From Morinoia aosen (lineage: Eukaryota > Arthropoda > Malacostraca > Amphipoda > Talitridae): DNA of 64,000 bases. The stretch is from positions 31,162,139 through 31,226,138 of the forward strand of contig CM059563.1 of the NCBI GenBank assembly GCA_030386875.1, given 5' to 3'. The notes beneath the pieces were generated by a model, which was not told the origin of the DNA, searched no databases, and saw only the letters and a program-made list of their open reading frames with translations. A program made the position numbers and the translations under genes. Position 1 is the stretch's first letter. Each line of letters opens with the position of its first letter. Positions 13,611 through 26,600 of this stretch are shown piece after piece.

Positions 13611-16049
13611 TTCGATTTTTTCTTGACATATTCGACCATAAAGTCAAATGGTCATACATGTTGAAAGTTCATACTTTTTGGTTGAATTTTGTACAAAAGC
13701 CGAACTTAGGATTTTGCCCATAAAAGTGCCCCTCTAGCAGCCCTGAGCGGTCCATCATGTGCTCTGCATTCTATGCCATTACAGAAGCTCGTCATCACTC
13801 TAAAGTGTCCTTGTTTCTCTCCGATGCAGCGTTACTCATTCAAACTTCATAATTTATTCAAAACTATTCAACATAAACTCGCGGTAATTTTACTCGTTCA
13901 TTATTCATGGACACGATGTAGCGCTGCCAACGTTCAAAGTTTAACTCCACGACCGGCTACAACTAATTCTAATTTCATCGGTCTCGTCAGTTGGCTATTT
14001 TAATATTGACTTATCATTATCTCAGAGTTCCTATGACTCTGCGGCACTGCACATATTTTCTAAACCTACTCCAAAGTATTCAGCGAGTTGAAAATGGAAA
14101 TTTCCACCGTGAATTTATGGAGTTAAAAGTTCATTCCACCTGCAGTTTAAATTCTAACTGTATATACAGTTCATTCATATAAGAAGTATTTCTCATTTCA
14201 TTCTTACATATTTCTTTTTGACCTGAATTTGCCTTTCATTTTTGCCTAATTAGCATGAATGCGTACGTGCTTTGATCATAATCTTAAATATCCAGGATTG
14301 AATTTCTTCTCCTCGCTTTGATGATTTGGTTGCTTGACCCCACTCGAACAAATGAAACATTTTTGTCTTTCACTCACTGCACGTTGTGTCATGTCTCATC
14401 AGTCATTAACTTGAATACGATATGAGCAGTGATCTGATTGCGGTCGATGCACGGGCAGGCGATCGTCTACCCAAATCTATGAAAATGGCTGATTATTTCT
14501 CTGCGTATTTCGCTCATTTCTCATGATTAGCTGATGAGGTGGAACTGTCTTCAGCTCATTCTGGTGCGACGTCTGGAACGTTGGAGCTACTTCGTGGAAC
14601 TCTACTTTGGCTAAGTTTTTTTACGACTTTCACTCTCAATGATCGTGCACTTTCGGGTTTTCTGGCTAATGTTGAAAATTAATTCATTGTTATTCCATAA
14701 AGTTGTACGCTTTCTTTTGGTGAATTCTGAACGTTTTCTTAATATTCCTTCTATTCTGTCGTTATATTAATGGTTTTCATCAATTTTCTTTTAGGAATAT
14801 TGTCATTAAAGGAAAATTTCCCGCATTCTATTTATTGTGTATGGAAGTAGCTCACGGAACGACTTTTACAATGGACGAAATGGAATCATCAATAAATCGG
14901 TGTGCTCATCAGTATTCCAGTGTGCACATTCACCCCCTACACTTTTGCTATTCCATCATGAGTGCAGTTTGTCCCTGCAATTGATCTTAAGCCACAAGTT
15001 TGTCAATAAATTTTTTTAGTGTTGCGAATTATAAAAATCACAAGACTCCGAAGAATGTGCACGTCAATTGCAGCTGATTGGATGTGAGTACCGTAAATCA
15101 TTGTTTTCCCGAATGGTACTCAGAATGTCCTCTAACACTTCTGCTGAATGTTCTGCGTAAAGCAGTTGAAGTTTCGATAGCGATTGATTTAGCTCGTAGG
15201 GTCGCACCGCGGTATTTCAGCGCTGCAGCGGGCCCGATACGGGCATTAATGATATGAAGTCCGCCCACATGAAACAGACATACCTACACACAACTCCAGC
15301 CCATCCTCGCGAGCATTTAGGGACACTGCTGAGTTCATTCATGGAAGCTGTTGTATAAGATACAACAGAAATAAAAGGCACCTGTCGTGTCCGGATCATG
15401 GAGCTCCAAGCTGTTGGTGCTGCCGTGACATGGCTTCTGGTCTCAAATCTCCGTGTGACCACTTTCCAGTTTATCGTGTGCCAACCTTCGTGTGCCAGCT
15501 TTGCAGTTTCCCGTGTGCTGATTTTCCATGAGTCTACTTTTCAATTTCCATATATCAACTTTCTATAATGACTACAATACGTTATTTGCACAAGAATATT
15601 CCTGCACGGTCATCCTAGATTTGCGGTTGTTTTTCTAATGCTTCAAGTGCTGTTGTAGGAATTAGTGTAAATGTCTTGGATAGCCTGGTCAAATTTTCAT
15701 TTGATATTTTATTCATTGCCGTATTTGTATTAATTTAAGTTCGTTTCATGCATATTGTCTGTAGTTTGCGCTTGCAATAACATCGTGGTCTAAACGAGGA
15801 AGAGCTCACAGATCAGACTCAGTGCGTGTTTTTTAAAGACATATTCGTAACAACCTCGAGATAACACCGGAGCTTCAGTTCTTCTTGAGCTCACAAATAC
15901 AACTCCGGCCGTGTTTTCATAGACCTGTTCTTTGTAGCTCTGGAAATAACTTGCTTGCTCGTGTTTGCTGAACGCTGTTTGGATATTGCGTGCCGTGTCA
16001 TAATCCGCAATATCCTTGACTACAAATTATTTCACAGTCCCCTTCGATC

Positions 16050-16177
16050 AAAGTGTCTCGTTTGCGCGAGAGCGATCCCGCAACTCTTCCTCAATAATTG
16101 AACGTGTTGGTCCCCTTCAAACCGTCCCGACGTCGGTCGCTCTCGCGTCTCCAATTACTGCCTTGAGAGACACTTTT
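16050..16177. other. Interrupted inverted repeat, about 128 bp
   Basis: AAAGTGTCTC near 16050 matches GAGACACTTT near 16167-16176 in reverse complement. Farther in, GCGAGAGCGA near 16066 matches TCGCTCTCGC near 16137. The right arm has roughly 13 extra bases between the two paired blocks. Could be the skeleton of a decayed foldback element. Confidence 0.45.
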
Positions 16178-17818
16178 TTAACCTACCGATACGATTGAAA
16201 ACAGAGGGACGCTAGCTGACATCTTTCAGAAAGTTGTCCCAAAGAAGAGAAATGCGATCCGTCTGACTTGCATCGCTGTTTTTGCTGCACCCTCTCAAGC
16301 AACTTTTGATTTACTGACATCTCTTTATGTTTCCCTATGTTGCACCGCATTTCGATACGCTCCAAAAAGTGTACAAAATTTTTCATGTCTTTTAAAAGCA
16401 TCCAATTTTCTTTCAAATACTAATTCCATAAAGAAAAATGCCGCGACTAACCTCTAGGTTTTGCGTTTATTTTTAAACTTGCAGTAGCTCCCTCGATGTA
16501 AATCTAATTTTCAGGCTAGTATAAGTCTTAGCGAAGCATATTGATAGAAATGTTCTATTGTGAAAATTAGTTTTCCGTTATACTATGTGTATTGTTTAAT
16601 TCAAGTCTACTGGATTTAGTGATGAAATAATTTCAATCTTATGCTTCGCAACCCGTTGCTCAATAAACGATTTCAAATGTTCGCCCTTTTGATGGTAATT
16701 GAAGTGCATATTATGAGTGGGCTACGAAAATATTTTAATTCACACTTGCAAGCACCGAATTGAAATCAGTTCAATTTATATTGAAACATACTTGTAATTT
16801 CTAATGGTAGAACGCATAAACGGACTTCGCGAACAAAGTAGGCTGTCATTAAAAGTTTAAAACTAATCCATCTCTTTCGTGTTGCTTTTTCTTATTGTCA
16901 TGTTTCTTACACCAGCTCTCTCAAGCTCTCTGTGAATCTTCTATTCTTGTCAGGCTATCATTGTCCGGCTCTAATTTTAGTGAGGCCTTACCATTTGGAC
17001 GCTTCCCATACTTATTGATGGCCGCCCGATGCATGCTTCACGGTCACTTGCGGGTCGTGGTACCGTGCGAGGAGTGCGTGAGAGGCGTACAGCTGGTGCA
17101 AGGCACCCGTTACTGTTTGCTCCGCAGACGCTTCTGCCGTCACAGTGCAGTCACGTTCTCTTAATGGGACTTCAGCTTAGAATAAGGTAAAAGATATAAA
17201 ACATGGCAACAGCAGTGATCCGAGTGACCCGTTCTCTGCTTGATTTTTATAAATCGAAACATTTATTTAGCATTCTTCATTTTAAGGGATCATCCTTTCA
17301 ATTGGCTGAAAATATAATTGTTGAGAGAAATTGTTGTTTTTCCATTGTCTAATCTGGAATTTTCGGTAATTCTTTAATTTTGTATGAACTAAAACACTCA
17401 TGTTCCACCTCACTTTACTTGGTTAGTAGATCTGACTTCAGCATGAATTGGGTAAGTGATAGGATTTACTTTTTTCATAGAAATAAAACGGTTCTATGCA
17501 TAGTACAATTTAGTGCTGTGAAGTCGTTTTCAGCTCCGAAATCCTTCCGACAGAAAATGGTCGCATAGTTTTGGGGAGTATGTATTTTGTACCTCACACT
17601 CTCGTGCGTTGCGTGTTCATTCATTCAGTACTAACTCTTCTCAGTGTCACAATCTGGTTTGGTGTCAGAAAATGAAATTTCAAGGTGGCCGTTCATTTAT
17701 TAATAGCTACGCTTTGTATAATTACAATTCAGAAATTATTTTTTCCGCTAAAGTGCAAGATTTTGAAGACTTGGAAGGTTTATTTACCCCTGTACAGTTT
17801 TACAAATACGACAAACGA

Positions 17819-17859
17819 ATATGCTCAATTTCCGACAGTCAACATTATGTTGAGCATAT
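17819..17859. other. 10-bp perfect inverted repeat
   Basis: ATATGCTCAA at 17819-17828 pairs with TTGAGCATAT at 17850-17859 across a 21-nt loop. Lies inside overlapping non-convincing open frames; possibly structural only. Confidence 0.5.
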
Positions 17860-20378
17860 GCGACAGAGTTTGTTTTCATCAAACCGAAAGAAAATACGAT
17901 TTGACTGTTTTGTTAATATTTTTCAACAGAAGTATTCTATATGTAAATTTAGATATATATAAATTCAGTCGTATTGTATAAATAAACGCACATACTTACG
18001 TGTTCACATACACTCATGTTCTCTGCTCTATGATTAAAGTTTCATCCTTCATATTATTCCTGGGGAGGAATATACTTCAATATATTTTCTTACTTCGCTT
18101 TCCCTTACCTTCATTCTTAATTTCTCCTAATTTTTCGAATAACTTGAAGTCTTTTTAGACTTAAAGCCTGCTTTTGAATGCTGAATAGGTGGGAGCATCA
18201 CAAACATAATTTGCGAACATAGCAATGGAATTCAAGAAAAAATGTTCATTGTTTGAAGCTTGTTGTGGTCATGGGACAATTTCTCCTGCTGCTAATACAT
18301 GCAGCTCTGCAAGACTTGTAAGCTCTACCGTCGTGGAACGGTTATGTCTTCGGAAAGACCACATTCATAGAGAGACGAATTAAACGTTGAGCGGCTTACG
18401 CATATGCTCTCTTTCAAGCGCCTGCATGCGATCATCTCCGGATATATTTTGGAGCTCGTAACATTCACAAGAAATAAACGATCGTCTCAAGGCTACACGT
18501 GCATGGCTTGTCTCTTTGACGTTCAATCTCATGCATATTTATGCCAACGCGAGACTGACAGTCAGTCTGGTGAACACCAAGTGAGCAACACGCAGGAATA
18601 ACTATCATTTTAAGTCTGCACTGAGCTAGCGATTAAGCCTTCAGAATATTTAACTTTCCGTTGCATTTTTAAGTATGTTACTATTGACTCATCAAACTCA
18701 AATTCAAATACAGTATTTGAGTTGATATAATCAGATATCAAGCAGCCCCGCCTTCTTTCTACACTCTTGCCTCACTCCCAGCGAACTCCTATTCTTAGAT
18801 ATCATTGAATGGACTTGTAGTGGGCGTAACCCATGACCTCCAGACCGGATTAAGAGCTGCTGTATGCCAACATTTTGCAGCCGAGGGAGAACTCGTGTGA
18901 TCCTGGGCCTGATCGAGCTTCTGCCTCGCGGTGAGGCGCGGCCTCGGTCTCTCTTCACTACGCCGCCTTTGCTTGCTTGTATGAAGGCCGCAATTCGGAG
19001 GCGTTCGCAAATATGTTCACAAAAAAATAACCCACAAACTGTACTGCCAGCGTCAACGGAACGTCCGGCGCGTCCTCTTCGTAGAGTAACATTATGCGAG
19101 ACCTCGAATACTTCTACAACTGTCTTTATTCAGATCGAATTTGGAAGAGTAGTTTGTCTTGCAAAAGTCTTTTTTCTTGCAATATCGGGATAGAAAATTA
19201 TATGGCCGCAATAGATAATGACCGTTGAAGTTGATGAATTAGAAATGCAAAAGTTTGCTTCATGGAAGAATATGTTAGAAGCAGTTGTTTTGCTATGTTC
19301 ATTTTATTCTATTCCTTCATTGTGTTCCTTCATTTTATTCTATAATGGGACTACTAGCAATGCCTGCTATTCTCTCACAATCGATAACACAAGTTTGGCA
19401 CTTCCAGGAGTGACTTGTAATTGAATACACTGTATTTTACATAAGAAAGCCAATATTAGTTTCATTAGAAATATTAAGGTTCAGCTTAGCCAGAAGTTTT
19501 CTAAGGAATTAGCTGCAGCCGAGACTCAGAGCTCGCCATTCATTGAGGTGATATGTTGGGTTTTCTCAGTAACGGGTTGGGGTCCCGTGCCTTCAAGAGG
19601 CCCGCACGCCGGCAGCAGGTGAGCAGGTGCGGGGCATCCATCACCAGCGCGGCGCTCCATGATGTCCCGCATTATGCGCCCCGACGTGCGTCTCGACACC
19701 TGTGCTGTCGCAGCATTACTTTTCGATGATCATTGACGAGCCCATTACACTCCTTCCTGCTCCTATTTATCACTTCTGGGGCTCGTTAGCGGCCGCTCAA
19801 GTGAATTATGAAGCACTGGTCGTCCTGATTTGAAACTGCCATCTCAGTTAGCTGGCAATTGAGTTTTTATTTATTTAAGCATGGAAATACGGATAGTGCT
19901 CATGATTATTGACTATCGTCCAGCAAGATTTGTCTCGCAATTGCTTGAAAAATTCAATGACAACTTTGCAGAATAGAAAAATATACGCTCATGTGGTTTG
20001 AATAATAGATATTTCTTGTTTTTTCAATTTGCATATTAGTTCATCTAGTAAGAGTTTGCAAAGTGAACTATCGAATGTATGTTTGATTTGAAAAAATCAT
20101 ATTTGAACCATGGAAAATCCCTAGGGAAATTTGTGCGAACATCAGTCTCCTAAATATTATGTTTACCAACATCAATTGGCTGAAACTGTTTGAAAAATGT
20201 GGAAATGTCATGCACGGGAAAGTTTAGCCATGATTCTCTACGTACTTCGGGTGCCTATGGAGGTCGCCCTCCACAGATCTTCAGGACTCTGCGCGCACCA
20301 GGGGAGGTGCAGGACGTAGGAGGCGGAGCTGTAGGTGGAGTGGGCTCACGGTGTCCGTCTTCGTGAGTGCATCTTGGG

Positions 20379-20512
20379 GAATTATTGCTCCTCAATGCTT
20401 ATTATTACTCCATGACTGCGCAAGAGTTATTGCATCGTAACCACGCAGTAATTATTGCTCTGTTACTGGAGAAGAATTATTACTCCCTAACTGCACACCG
20501 CAGAATTAGTAA
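20379..20512 (+). repeat. Degenerate tandem repeat, about 20-28 bp period
   Basis: Roughly five diverged copies of an AATTATTRCTCC-NN-AACTGC pattern follow each other (for example AATTATTGCTCC near 20379, ATTATTACTCC near 20400 and again near 20477). Divergence between copies is high, so this is an old array. An open frame over the repeat continues to about 20759 but resembles no protein I know. Confidence 0.6.
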
Positions 20513-21099
20513 CACCTGTTACGCGTTCCTGTTAGGGTTGATTTTTGCAGCGTATAGGCCTGCTCAAACCAACCATCCTCCTGCTCAAATGCAGTCGATT
20601 ACTGATCCAACTGCCCAGTTTTCTAGAATTCCATCAGTGAAAGGGAATTTTGCGGCTATCAAAATCCCTTTTCATACAAATGCAGGGGCTAATTTTTCAA
20701 ATATTGTAATTATATCACAAATGATGGTGATAGTAATAATGATAGTGATAAAGCAATGATGATAATTAATAGAATTGGCGGTGGAATTAGAAGCCGCTGA
20801 GCTTAAATCTGGTGTCGTGAGGATCAACCTTTTGTGAGAACAGGAGTGGCTTCTCCCTCGCTAAACTATTGTCCCAATATTTCATCTCATGATTTTTTTT
20901 TCAGTGCAACGATTGCTTATTTTGAAAAGATTTACGTTGGAAATATTTTGCATTTCATAGTTCATTATTTGAGCTCCAATTTCTATTTTGAGCGTAAAAC
21001 CAGAAAACCGTGATATTTCTAATTACCTCTTTCTATTGACGACCAATACCGATGGTGGCCAATTTTCCCCTTTTTATCGATAACCAATAGCAATAGTTG

Positions 21100-21330
21100 C
21101 CGACGCTGAATGTGGCCGTCAGCGCGCGCTGCAATGACCAGCTGAGCGGCACCGCCGGCAGCGTGAGAGCGCACACCGCCTGCCGGTCGCGCCGCGCTCT
21201 CCTCCTAATGTTGATGAATTCAAGCGGCCGAGGCAATTTCTCTCGCTGGAAGCTCTTGCTAAAAGCTTGAGCGGTCGCGGTCACTTAAGATGATCCCTTA
21301 AGTAGCGCCGGCAACCGTCGCTGCTTGTTA
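21100..21330. other. GC/CpG-rich islet
   Basis: Contains GCACCGCCGGCAGCGTGAG and CGGTCGCGCCGCGCTC within AT-rich surroundings. A minus-strand open frame covers part of it but matches nothing I know. Possible regulatory element. Confidence 0.4.
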
Positions 21331-22848
21331 AGAGCCACCAATTTCTGCACACGCCCTCACCACCAGAAACGCTCAACGGATTCCTTGCCCCTGTGTAAGC
21401 GATACTGCTTTCATTTTTTTCTTTAAAGTCATGTAGAAATCAATAGCCACCTATTTTGGTACACTAAGAAAAAGATTATGCGCACTGAGTTCCGTGCATT
21501 TATTTCGTTAGAAAAACTAATAGTAAAATATCGCTCATCTCTCACACTCTTACTCTTGCTTTACGTAGAGGAGTCGTTTGTTTTCTACACTCTATATTTT
21601 ACACTCTAACATTTTATGGTGAAGTTGGAAACTTTTCTTCTCCGTTATTTCCTTAATATACTGTCGAATACATGACTCACGAGAACGTATAATGTTTTAA
21701 TCTTGTGCTGTTTATCATGAAGTCATTTCTAGTTTAATTATTCAAGATGCATATGTTTTTATTCGGATCCTAATGGCGTTGATCAGTTCTGCAGTTTTAA
21801 AACACGTTCATGCTTTTTTTAGCCCTTTTTTATTTCATAAAATTCAAGAAAACTCTCATTATTTGGCCAAGCTGCATGTTTTAAAATTTTTTATAATTTC
21901 CTTTTCAATGGTGCATGGATCGTAAAATTTTGATATTAATTTATTTTCATATAGAAGCTACATTTCAATTTTGATTATGTGTTCTAATGATAAATTCGTA
22001 TTGATGAAGATGTTAGTTCCTTCAAGATAAAAAAATATTGTAGTTAATTTTTAATTCAACCAATAAAATCACTGAATTTGATCACAGATTGCTGCGATCG
22101 AACAGAGTGGATCAATATTCGTTCAATCAAACGCAAGCCAGCGACCTGCAGACTCCATGAACAAATCTAGCAAAGTTCATTAATTATTTCTAAAAGAGTT
22201 AAAAATGCGGGAATGTTTCCGAGTTTGCTAATCAGTCTGTCTTGCGTGCTCTTGTTTTTGTTTCCGAATTTCTTACTCTCATCTGCTGTGGCTTTTCGTT
22301 ATCACTTCTGACCTAAATCAGACACTTTCACAAGACTTCACTAAGTGAAGGGTTGCAATAGCATCATCTTGAAATTATAAAAGCGGCTTGTGATTGCACG
22401 GAATTTTTTACCCTCAGAATTATAAGAGGACAGTAAACAATGATGCTTTAGGTGCAGCGGACAACATAAATAGCGGGTGTGTTCCGAGTTAAAACTTTTT
22501 GCATGGGAAAAAACAGAAAATCTCAGATGACAAGAGTATATGACAAGCATTTCGACCTTGAGGTCGAAAATTCTTCACAAAGATAAGGAAAGGTCATGCA
22601 TTACTTAATGACTCTATCGTTACCTGCGATTGAAAGGTTGGTTAGCATTGCAATCTTTGGTAACCCTGTTGAAGTTGGTGAGAGAGCGAGGCGAGCTGCC
22701 GCAGTTCATCACGCGCACCAAGTTATGAAACGCCTTCAGAGGCGCACGTGCGCCGCCGGCGCGCAATTCATCAGTCCGCCGGCGTCCGAACCTCCATTTG
22801 TTCTGCGAGCGTCTCGACTGCTCTTTCCTCTTCTGTCATGTTCCCGCC

Positions 22849-23016
22849 ATGCTCACTGCTCCTCTTCTTGCCATGGTTGTTTTAGTCGTGGTCTGCTCAG
22901 CCTTTATAATTCTGAAAGTTTGTTATTCTCAAGATTCTACCTTCATTTGTGACTTTCCAAGCTTTCTACATAGCGTCTGCTTTAAAGTTGTCCGTCTTGT
23001 TTATAACAGGTCTTAA
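22849..23016 (+). CDS. Small ORF with signal-peptide-like N terminus (speculative)
   Basis: An ATG at 22849, in good context (CCGCCATGC), opens a 55-codon frame. Its first 22 residues are strongly hydrophobic (MLTAPLLAMVVLVVVCSAF then IIL), like a signal peptide or membrane anchor. The rest has several Cys and aromatic residues but no domain. The upstream side is a GC-rich islet (22680-22870). I looked for a consensus phase 1 donor that could join it to the Ig exon and found none. A hydrophobic run by chance in T-rich sequence is the main alternative. Confidence 0.15.
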   Translation: MLTAPLLAMVVLVVVCSAFIILKVCYSQDSTFICDFPSFLHSVCFKVVRLVYNRS

Positions 23017-23633
23017 ACATTGCTATATACTGCGGCTCTAGCTTGAAGATGTTCGATTAATTTTCTGGCTCACTTGTTATGAGTAATTATTTACTTCTTG
23101 TGTTTTAACTCTTAAAATATCGAAGATGCTCATTTTGTCGTACGTCTTCGCCTTGTGATCAGAGATTGCTCGAAATTGTGTTTCCGGGACTTTAAAAAAA
23201 TCCTTTAATCATCCACTCTATGCGTCTCATGATCTCTTAAATCCCCTTTCCCGTCTCTTTTGCATGACTATAATAAGTGTTCTAAGCTTGCTGCGGGTTG
23301 AACTATCTCCTTTTCGTAACGTGAAGGAAGGGACTGAATGTCAGCGTGTTTGAGAACTAAATGAATCGCTTAGCTCTCCTGGGTCCCGCATTTCCTGAGA
23401 TGTGAGCGGACAAATTCCTGTGGCCTCCCTTCCTCATGGCTTGAACTCACATCCTCTTAACGCGCACGATTACAGAAAACATTTCTTAGAATCTAGTGAG
23501 AATTCAGCTTTGAAAATGTTTCCGTTAAATTTGGGCTTTCGATTCGTGCTATTACCGATAAATATGCATTTACTAGTGCACAAGGCCCGTCAAAAATAAC
23601 GGGATTCCATCACGTAATTCGTAAGACCGTAAC

Positions 23634-23684
23634 AGAGAGAGAGAGAGACGGACCAACCAACAAACCAAGTAAGCAAGCAAGCAA
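23634..23684 (+). repeat. Compound microsatellite (GA)n plus AACC/AAGC tetranucleotides
   Basis: A run of about eight GA dinucleotides is followed after a few bases by CCAACCAACAAACC and then three AAGC units. This is an ordinary length-variable simple repeat. Confidence 0.9.
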
Positions 23685-26600
23685 CTGTGTATTATTATAT
23701 AGTGGATCACTAGTACATAGCAATCATTCTTTCTTCTTATCACAAACATTTTTTCAGGAAACTAGTTCTCAATTTTTTTTCCAGTAGTATCACTATCACG
23801 CTGTTTTAACCCATACATTGCGTTCTCTTAACGACAGTTCGATAGAAGCTGCACCGAATTACACAGGGAATGTTAACTAAATCCTGAAGAAATTCAGGCT
23901 AACCTGAGATGGAACTTCAGTAAAATCCTGTTCACATCGCTGAGGGAGTGAGAGAATGAAGTCTTGAGAGAATTGATCTTCATTACATGAACAATCAGTC
24001 TTGAATGGAAAACGTCTTAGCCATTTGCGACTCAAACCTTGCTTCTAAACCAAATTTCTATCATTATCTCCCATTTTTCACGCCATCAATGAATTCTTCA
24101 ATTGCTTTTTCTTCCATTGCGAAAGCTGCACCGATAATGTCATTGAAGGTGCACATGCTGCAAATGCCATTTTTCTAATGATACGTTTTGAACAACGGGA
24201 CCACACAATAAACCTCATGTCTCCCTATACACCTTGTACAGTACGACCACGTTTATCACTCGAGACCCTGTCAAACAATACCGATATCGAACCGTCTCCG
24301 TACGTTCAGGCCTGTCGTAGGTGCAGTGTTTGAGCTTCATCGACTCATTAGAGGGTCACGTGTTGCCAAGCCTTCTGAGTGCGTACATTTGGGAGCAACA
24401 CGTGCCTGTGAAGGTGCACCATCGATGTGTGGAGCGCACTCAATTCAAATTAAATAGGGATTATTTTAATAGTAGCTATCAACACAGCATTAACTCCAAA
24501 TGCTGGAGGCCACTATGCAACTGAAACTTCTTGAATGCAAGCCTAAAGCGTGAGCTCCTGGATAGCGTTAGCAACTTAGACGGTAGACCACAACTCCACT
24601 TTCAAATTTATCAACGGCGTTTGAACGCAAAATTAGGACCAAACACGTGATCTCAAGACCCGAAGTGCGCGACCTGACTGGAATAGCGCCTGAAATCCTC
24701 CATACGGTATTGGAAAATATGACGAATTCGACCAGAAAAGTATAGAGCACAGACGCGTGCTTATACCTGGTGGTTTCCTTTTAATATGCTCGGGCCTTTG
24801 GGGCTGTAGAAGCCAAGGCGATCAGCGCTTGCCTCAAATGCTGTCATTATTGAACAGATTATAGAGGAGACAAATTCTTACCATTTTCGTTGGGAAAATT
24901 CACTATTCTTAAGCAGCGCTCGTCATGCTCGCTGCTTCCTTTCATTTTGGTTCCTCGGTGGCTTCTGTAGTTGTTAATTCGTGTTAAAAATTACGTTATA
25001 TATTTATTATTCCTATACGTTGTAAAATTTGAAAGCATCCTCAACATGATAGCTCTGGTGCAAATTCTGTCTTTGCATGAATAACCGCAAAGCGCACACA
25101 ATTATAAGGAAATTATTGAGTCTCACTGTTAATATTTTTAACGAACTCTATTCATGAGATTACCGCAATCTGGGGAATGAGGTAGCACCTGATCCCCTCT
25201 AATCTCATTTGCTTCGTTTGAAACACAATACGCACACCGCTTGGCCGCGTGTGAGGGAATGTTCTCTCGAGCGCTTTGCTTTGATCGTTTGTAAGACTGC
25301 TGGCATGGATTAATCCGAGAGCTTTTGGCTGCGAGGCTCATTGAAAATCTGTGGCGTGCATGACTGATGATCTCGTACAGGTCAGCCTCCAACAAAGACC
25401 ATTGTCTGCACACGGGCACTTCATTTAAAGGCTTCTCAATAGCTCCAGTTGTTACTGAATGCAAACGCCTACTTCTTAAATATGCGCTCGCAATTGCAAG
25501 CTCGGCTCGTACAGAGATGATGAAGCACTTGCTTCTGTCGGCTCTCATTTGTCCCTTGTTCAAGAAGTGACTTTCCGTGGAGCTCAAAATATTATGTTCA
25601 GCGGGTCATGCTTGAAACCCACTCGTGTGAAATAGCTCTGCTACTCTTCGGTCTATCACTTTACATCCATGAGGCGTCCTTGCAACCCTGAAGCCTCCAT
25701 GCATCCATTTCTAGGAACCAAAGAATCGTCGCCATAGTTCAATTTAACTCAATGCAGAAGTAGGTGTATTTGATTGGTAACATTCTGTTGGGTTAGAGCG
25801 CCGGAGTTCGCTGCATTAAATTGTAACACTGGGCGCTGGCAGCTTCCCAGCTTGTGCGTTTTATCAGCTCTCTCTCGTTTTCTTTGTCCATTAACTGTCC
25901 GTTAGCTACAAAACATTATTAACAGTAACAGTTTATATAATCGCTTTTAAATTTCTAATTTTTTTCTATTAGCTTTTAGCGCAACGGAATAATATGTTGA
26001 CCATGGTAAATTGTTTTTCAATTCACCAACATGTCGGCACAACTGCACAGTGGCTTTAGCTTTTCGTTACTTTTTGATTATCTCAAAGTACTCTCTCTTG
26101 AGCAATCAGTTTTTACGGTCATTTTTCCTCTTCCATCTTCTTCTATAGCTAATCACTACAAATTTTGTTTTCACTGGTCATTCTATTATATTTACATCTC
26201 TAAATCCAACCAATGGCCGAACTTCATCCCTGTACTTCAATTTTACCACAGGTATGCTTTAGAATTCACGAGCTGCTGAGGTCCACTGCATCACTCGGCG
26301 TCCCTCTACGCGGAGTGGCGCATTTCTAACCGTAATGCAAATATCACTGCCGTGCTTCACACAACACTTCGGTCTAGCCTCTTCTTGCTTAATGCGGTTG
26401 TGCTCCTCGAACATTTTGTGTCACTCTTCTCGTATAATCTTTCTGTTATCGTACCCTCTATGGTCTGTGGTGCTGTAATTCAGAACCTGTGCCTCTATTT
26501 ACATCAGGTAATCCTACCAATCGCTTCGTTATTTGGTCAGCAGGATGGGAACCCTTCGTTTACTTCCGCCAAACCTAACCACTCTCCTGTCAATAATTGG

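Larger units (their letters stand above)
12755..20378. other. Presumed intronic sequence
   Basis: Apart from the islet at 13380-13610, the inverted repeats at 16050 and 17819, and GC-rich patches at 18860-19100 and 19570-19720, I see no gene, mobile element or array. Confidence 0.6.

Noticed and set aside
19570..19618. 49-nt exon-like segment between TTTTCTCAG and a CAG/GTGAGC donor
   Set aside because: Good splice motifs and one open frame, but too short and without a recognisable product; GC-rich patches often contain such motifs.
25138..25587. 149-codon minus-strand open frame
   Set aside because: No recognisable family; length is within chance for 64 kb in six frames.
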